A stretch of 64,000 bases of DNA from Babylonia areolata (lineage: Eukaryota > Mollusca > Gastropoda > Neogastropoda > Buccinidae): positions 85,945,732-86,009,731 of the forward strand of contig NC_134876.1 of NCBI RefSeq assembly GCF_041734735.1. The letters run 5' to 3'. Numbering within the stretch: position 1 is the stretch's first letter; each line of letters opens with the position of its first letter. Positions 57,440 to 64,000 of this stretch are shown one piece after another. The notes below the pieces were generated by a model. That model had not been told where the DNA came from. It saw only the letters and a program-made list of their open reading frames with translations, and made no database searches. The translations under genes were made by a program, and so were the position numbers.

Positions 57440-57770
57440 ATTAGTCCTCAAGATCAAGTGGTTGTCTGTCTTCTGGAGAGTTTCCACAGGCCTGCATGTA
57501 GCTGGTCTTATAGGACTGTGGGTGTCAGTTAGTCCTCCTCCCTTAGACCTCTGAGGTTCCTGCAGTCCTGGAGAATATGTTTTGCTTCTCCACGTGTGCT
57601 CAGAGGAGATGTCACAAAGCCCATGTGGGCTGTTTAATCTATTGTGTCCTGTACACAGGTGAAAAATGGTAACATGCTCTTGTCTGAGCAGTCTTGGTAG
57701 TAAAACTGTCCTTGGTCTGGGATGGTTTGAATTGAGATCGGATGAAGATCTTCATATCTTTGTACATTAT
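57440..57770 (-). mobile_element. LINE fragment, C-terminal zinc-knuckle region (I/Nimb/Ingi-like)
   Basis: On the minus strand one frame reads RGEAKHILQDCRNLRGLREE, the Cys/His-bearing block that follows RNase H in I-type and related LINEs. The flanking codons (FFTCVQDTID, LHAGLWKLSRR) fit the same domain, but stops interrupt the frame. Family assignment is tentative. Confidence 0.6.
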
Positions 57771-60379
57771 TGTCATTTTCTCATGACTGGATTTTTATAC
57801 TGGATTTTTTTTTAATCTTTTTTTTAAAAAACAATCCAACTGTGAGTGTGAGGTATAAAATAATGTTTGAAATTGACAGCTGAATCAACTGATGGTCGTA
57901 AACAGCTTAAAAAAATAATTAAAAAATTTTAAAAAACCCAACTAAACATAACCCACAAAATCAAAATCAAAAACAAAACAGAGCTGATTAAACAATCCAG
58001 TCCCATGTTCCTGATGTAATTCACACCAGACACTAATCTGCTTATACCAGTTGAGTACAGGACCAAGATAGCCACCCTGTCCTGTCCCTTACACAGTCCT
58101 GATTTCTGCTTCAGAGAACAATGTCACTTTGACAGAACAAAACCCAATTCAAACAAGAAAGAACTTGGAGCCTTTTTCATTCTGAAAGCCAAAATATCAA
58201 ACTCATCTTTTGTGAACAACCCACAGCAAAGTGAAGCATTCCTTGAGAATACCAACCACCCAAATCCCACCAAAGCCAATCCATGTATGAAATAAGCTGC
58301 AGTAACACTTATTAGTGCAACTGCAAAGCTATCGGGGTCTGACCTGATGGAATTTCCAAGCGCCATTGTTCACACCAATACTTCTGCATTAGCTTCATGA
58401 AAGAGGAGTTCGACCAATGCCTTAGATAAAGCGTACAACCCAATGTAACACTGCAGCAATTTATACTGATTTGACTGAAACGTCGGTTCTGGCCAGTGAA
58501 GGCTGATGAAAAAGTTCATTGAGGCTTCAAGGACCTATCATATGAAGGCTTGTTACTGACAATCCAGTGGGTTAAAATATTTACTATATAAAATTTTGTA
58601 ACCAGGGACATTTCTGCAGTTGATACAGAGATCAAGAAACCAACCTTGTGGTTATACACGGCTAGACAACAGATGCACAGATGCCAAGGTAGATCTGACC
58701 TGATCTCTCCCCTTTTTGGTTGTGTGTGTGTGTGTGTGTGTGGTTGTGGTTGTGGTTGTGTGTGTGGTTGTGTGCGCATGTGTGAGCAATGTAAGTGCAA
58801 GCATTAGTCAACAACAAAAGCAACACTAAAACTCAAAACTTACCCCCCCCCCCTCCCCAAAAGCATCAGAATGAGTGGGTGGGAGACCACATGGGATAAC
58901 TCTTTCACAAAAACGAGCCCCTCTATGAGGTTCAACTACAGCTTCACTCCTTTCTTTTCATGGCAGTTTCCATTCATTCAATCAAAGTAATCATGAAGCC
59001 AAAGCTGAAATAGGTGATCTCTGCTCTTTCGTCCTTGGTTTCCAATGGCAAATACATTTTTCAATATAATACAGACCAATGACCATGGTGGTGAACTGTA
59101 CAGCTAACTCAGGTGGCAGTTGTGGAAAGCGTCATCTTCTAGGCTGGCAGTTTTGGAACTGTCATTTTCACAACCACATTCCCACCAGCCACCCTTCTTC
59201 CCCCCCACCCCCCTCCTACCCCCTCCCTCCCTCCCCCCAAACACACACATACATACACACAAACACAGACACACACACATACACACTCGTATGGGCTCAG
59301 CTCACATGTATACCAGAGCAAGGATTAAGGTAGGACAACTTACATCAAAAAGAGACAAAATGTCCACTGAAATTCTCAATCCCTTAAAACAAAAAACAAA
59401 AATCAACAAAAAGAAAAAAAAAGGGAAAATGAAGTTTATAATATAATGTATTGACATGAACACTTGCAAATCTTTGGAACAGAATAATGATCTGTACATT
59501 AAAAAACAAAACAGAAAAAGACAGGACACTTATAACTTCAATTTGAGTTCCTACTTGCAAAAAAATAATTAATAAATAAAAAACCACCACCACCACCATA
59601 AAACAAAAAAAAGTACTTGTTAAGTGTATTCTTAGAATGCCACATTCTTAAAATGTATCCCAGAAATTGTTTATAATGTGGTGCGTGTTATAGTCCTCCC
59701 AACCCTCTTACTGCCACTCCCACCTTCCCATTTCAATTGTGGGGAAGAAAATCAGCAGTTAAATACTTAACAGGGAAAGGAAGACCAGCAAGAAATGACA
59801 GGAAATAATGAGATTTTAGAGCTCATTTAAACAAGTAACAAAATCACCAATGAATACAATCAAAGTGCAACTGTACAGTTGCTTTTCATTTTTGTCCCAC
59901 CAACCAAACCCCTCCCCACTTTTCCCTTTCTTCTCTCCCTCTCTGAACATTATGGATGACAATCTATCATTATTGTGTCCTGGACAGGCAAAAACACATG
60001 TTCAGTTCAATCCTTTTAACATCCAACCTTCTTAATTCAAATAGCTTCATTCAGTAGTAAACTTTGCATTTGCAGAACAAAGTGAATTGTTGATGGTAAC
60101 CACAGCAAAAAGCAGAATACACTCTCTTAGATCAGATTCCATTGGTGTCGTATGTGCGCTATGGTCAATAAAACCACACACAACATTTTGCAAACCTCTC
60201 AAACAAAAAACGTAAAAACTGCGCATTTACTTGTTGTCCAGACTAGCATTTTAGCATTGGCTCCTCCTAAATGTGAATGCAAATATAAAGCATACAGACA
60301 ACGCCAGATATCATGTGAACTATACTGATCTCTCAGACACACACATATGAAGATGTATGCGTGCGTGCATGCATGCGTG

Positions 60380-60430
<51 letters not shown>

Positions 60431-60473
60431 CGCGTGTGTGGGAGCGTGTGCATACACACACACACACACACAT
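60380..60473. repeat. (GT)n then (CA)n microsatellites
   Basis: About 23 GT units from 60380, a short cgtgcgcgtg variation, then a CA run at 60455-60473. Confidence 0.9.
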
Positions 60474-63425
60474 CTGAGACTAAGACAACTTCAAATATAT
60501 CTGAAGCCCTCATAGCCACCCCTAAACCATCAAGAGATGGACATCCCAGCACACAGATGCACAAAGCATCAAAGGAGCTGTTTTCCCACAACAAAAATGG
60601 TTATGATAGGTGGGTTATGACTGGTATAAAGCTGGAACCTGAGAGACTGCACTTTTCTTGAAGCAGCACAACTCTGGCTGAACACAACAATGGCCTGTCC
60701 ACAGTGGGGGCATCATGATCAATACACAGCCAACATAATCCAAACTGAACTGTAAATAAAACACATCAAGTCGCAGCATATCATCTTGCAAACACACACA
60801 CAACCCCCCACCCCCTCCCCCTCCTTGTGCACAGTGGATTTCAGTTCAAAAGGACTGGACTAAATCACCATCTGATTTTCATGATGGGTTAAGTCCATGC
60901 TACTGTGCTCAAGTGCAAGTGTCTTTGTCCTTGTGTCTCTGTGTGGGAACATTTCAAAACCAGTGCTCTTTTTCCACATGTAACAAGACCTGAAGCTCAC
61001 TGGACCTTGTCTTCAGGATGAATAAAACATATCACCTTGTTATTAATGTGGTGCTGACTCCTCCACATAATGCTGGACTAAGCTGACATACAACAGAGAT
61101 GCAGGTTGTTCATAAACGGGGTTTCTCTCTCTCTGGAATTTAATCACTAATGTGTGTACTTGCTTACATTACTTCCTCATTAGTTCATAAACGCAAAACC
61201 ACCTCTAGCATGCCAAATACAACATGCATAGAAATCTATCACCAAGCATTTTCTGCAGCAGAAAGATGTTCACCCAGAAAAACTGCATTCAAGTAGACAT
61301 TTCCACTTCTAAACTTTTTTTTTTCTTTTCAATTTTTAATTCACCTTCAGATTCTGCATAGAAAAAAATTATAAACAACATCTCAAGAGAGCATATTCTA
61401 AATATCTTCCCCAGAGATTCTGATTGAATTATGTCTGACCACAAACAGTCCGGTCTCCGTTGTCAGCCCATACATTGCCTAAACAGCTTCTTAACTTGAT
61501 TCTCATTGACATGTGCTAAAATCATGAGAGCTGGTTTGTGGGGTTCGAGTCTGAGCAGACTTTAAACTGGAATATACTCCGCTTCAAAACATTCTTATGT
61601 TTATGTTTAAAAAAAAAAATGTAATGGCCACTCTCATATTAAATTAAACAAACTAACAAACACTTTAAGTTTAAGCAAGAAGTACTGAAAGTAGGTATAT
61701 TCAAATTTGTCTTTTTTTCTTTTTTTATCTTCTTCAGCTATATGCTATGCTACATACTAACTGTCCTATGTTTTCAAAACAGCTATACACATTTTTCAAC
61801 AGAATGCATGAAGGTACAAATTCACTCTGTTTGGGAATGAATCTCCTTGCATAATCTTGAAAGCTAAGATGAGGAACTGGTGATAAACTGGTGCTCTACA
61901 TCCATTTCTCAAACTGTGTCTGCCATGACTATATTTAACAGCTGGAAACGCCTGCACTGTAGAGTTCTCAGAGACTCTGAAACATACCTGTTTTCCTTTG
62001 CAAATGGCACAGCATTTAAGTCCAAGACCAGAGTTATTTGATGTTTAACAATGCATTGGACAGTAACTCTTTTGTTCCGACACAAGACAGAGACAAAACT
62101 TCTAATGCCAAAGATGTTCAGACCTTCCCATCAGATCACATGCTAAGTAACTAGAAGGTGCAAAGACACAAATCAAGAAATCCTCCAGCTGGTATGTACT
62201 GTGCAGTCAGGAACTAAAACTCCTTGCTGAGATCCAGCTTGTTTGTCCTTCTGCCTTGGTCCCAAAGATGTCAGCGATCACACATGAGAGGGGTGGAGGA
62301 GGGGGTCGGGATGGGAGGAATTAATTATCAGCAAAACATAATGCAGACAAGAGAGTTTGGTGGGGTACATGAGGAGAGGGAAATGAGGGGGCAGGTGCTT
62401 TTGCAAACATTTATGGTTCGGACCTAGCAACTCAATACTTCACTGTGATCTTCCAATTTATTTTCAACCAATTTGAACTGCAAAGCACTGCTCAGCCAAT
62501 CATGATACGTCTCTTCTCTTTTTCATGTATTTTAGTTTTGGAAAAGAAAAAAAAAAGAAAGAAAAGAAAAGAAGCTGTCTTTTCATCATCCCACATGAAG
62601 TCCTAAAAACCTTCATTCTGATCCGCAACCACCACTATCTCTATGGTTCATCACTTCTTTCTTTATAACCTGATGTGTTTTCACATGGTCTGTTAATGGC
62701 AAAGAGGACACAGGTGTGGGGAATGGGGGGAAAAACTGTAAGGGGAGCAGGTGAAAATCTGTCTTGAGTGCTCAGTAACTCATTTTGAGCCTATAATTAA
62801 AAAGCTGCTGGGACCCACATTTCAAACACAGCATTTGCTTATCTATACACAGGTGAATGTAAAGCATGTTCACTGACATAAAAGTGCAGTACACATGCAC
62901 AACATGTGTGTATTAAAATTCAATGTACATACACAATTAAATAAAAGGCTTTTTGGCATGACTTTTAACCCACCTTATTATTGTAATAAGCATACATATA
63001 TAAAAAATTAAATGAATATCATAAGCTGGCGATTAGTGGCTCATTTTGAATAAGTGATATAAATAAGCAGAGGAAGAGCTGTCTGCTTGACAATAACCTT
63101 GTGAAAGGCAACACCTACCTGACAGTCGCATGTAACTTCAACAATACGATAACATTCTAAAAACGATTTCTTGCCCCATTTTTCATAAGATCCCTGCAGA
63201 TGAAACATCCTGCAGAAAAACTTTACAGAGAAAGCAGCTGAACTACATCTGTACTGTACAAGTTAATGTGCAGTCAAGACACACAGAAGGAGACAAATTC
63301 AGCCTGTTGACAGAGCCAAAGGAAATGCCATCAACTACTTTTTTTTTGTTGTTTTGTTTAATTTTAGCAACACTGCCAGTGATAAGTGTGACTGAGACTA
63401 GAGGTTATGAATGGCAGACACTCAC

Positions 63426-63466
63426 CAATCTCTCTTCTTCTCGGCCAAGTGACTGACTCCCAAGAT
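63426..63466 (-). CDS. Weak candidate internal exon of an unidentified gene
   Basis: A 41-nt stretch between an acceptor (ctctttgccttgtag) and a donor (ATTG|GTGAGT) on the minus strand. All three frames are open; the most charged reads LGSQSLGREEERL, another ILGVSHLAEKKRD. I do not recognise the protein. Both splice sites are good, but a pair this close can arise by chance, so this is only a pointer to a possible gene to the right. Confidence 0.2.
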
Positions 63467-64000
63467 CTACAAGGCAAAGAGATATGCAATGTTACCGAGA
63501 AGATTTGTGTAGGTCTTTGTGCCACACATTCTCAGTCGACAGCAACACTTGTTAATTAAGTCTATGTTCCTAGCTAGAAGTAGAAGTAGAAGAGTAACGC
63601 TGTAATGATAACCATGCACTTAAGTTCTTCGTCACATTATAAATGGTGCAAGCAGCCAAAACATTATTCCTGAGTGAAATTCATTTAAAGGAATCCTGAC
63701 AGGTGCACAAATAATCATTTACATGCTTTATGATGTACTGTACCTGTTTGCTGGATAAAAGAATATATCAAAAGAGAGAGAGGCAGAGAGACAGAGCTGA
63801 CAGAGAAGAGAGAGACACACACACACAGAGACAGAGCACAGGAAATGAGCACAACGGGCACTCTGTTATGCATCGCTTCAGCACAATATGTTGTTGTTTT
63901 TTAATTACTGAAGTACATATTATGTATGCAAAGTCTAACTAATAATGCATGAATATCAAGAATGTAATCTATAGATCTAATGTTCACCTTGACAATAAGA
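63467..64000. other. No gene seen
   Basis: AT-rich sequence with a GA/CA-rich run (63770-63840). Nothing else recognised. Confidence 0.7.

Larger units (their letters stand above)
53640..63425. other. Gene-free stretch rich in microsatellites and G/C-skewed tracts
   Basis: It holds the LINE fragment at 57440-57770, several GT/CA arrays, poly-A (54178-54205), poly-T (55178-55204), an A/T palindrome (56620-56653), and two G-rich tracts (54980-55030, 56195-56262). I recognise no protein. The longest open frames are low-complexity or lack any family resemblance. Confidence 0.65.

Noticed and set aside
58124-58366. 80-codon hydrophobic open frame on minus (HGLALVGFGWLVF)
   Set aside because: No recognisable family and no supporting splice sites or neighbours; length within chance for this AT-rich region.

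Overview
This window is animal nuclear DNA, most likely from a gastropod-type mollusc. The evidence is AT-rich sequence, long introns with GT-AG borders, many (CA)n/(GT)n arrays, and several SINE and L2-like LINE families of the kind I associate with marine snails. The organism call is inference; the two protein genes are firm.

Positions 1-35425 (minus strand) carry 22 coding exons of ZSWIM8, the large SWIM-zinc-finger substrate adaptor of a cullin-RING ubiquitin ligase that drives target-directed microRNA decay (EBAX-1 in worms). All exon phases join without a break from Met1 at 35425 to residue 1647 at the left edge. By comparison with the human protein, about 200 C-terminal residues lie outside the window.

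Positions 35799-41575 (plus strand) carry RPS14 (uS11), head-to-head with ZSWIM8. It has a pyrimidine-rich (TOP) start, a short non-coding first exon, and four coding exons for a complete 150-residue protein. Two RPS14 introns each hold one copy of an H/ACA snoRNA. The 5' pocket of both copies fits the 18S rRNA site that is U1692 in human, the site of SNORA70/U70. The intron between them holds a broken L2-like LINE and an old SINE.

From 41576 to 64000 I find no convincing protein gene. This stretch holds microsatellites, minisatellites, G-rich tracts, diverged tRNA-derived SINEs and LINE fragments. One weak candidate exon at 63426-63466 (minus) may belong to a gene lying to the right.

The repeat content forms a small ecology: L2-like LINE pieces ending in an (ATT)n tail, a tRNA-derived SINE some of whose copies seem to carry a LINE-like tail, and at least two other short SINE families. 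The most notable result is the pair of intronic snoRNAs, supported by a full H/ACA fold, a 12-bp guide match and compensatory changes between the copies.
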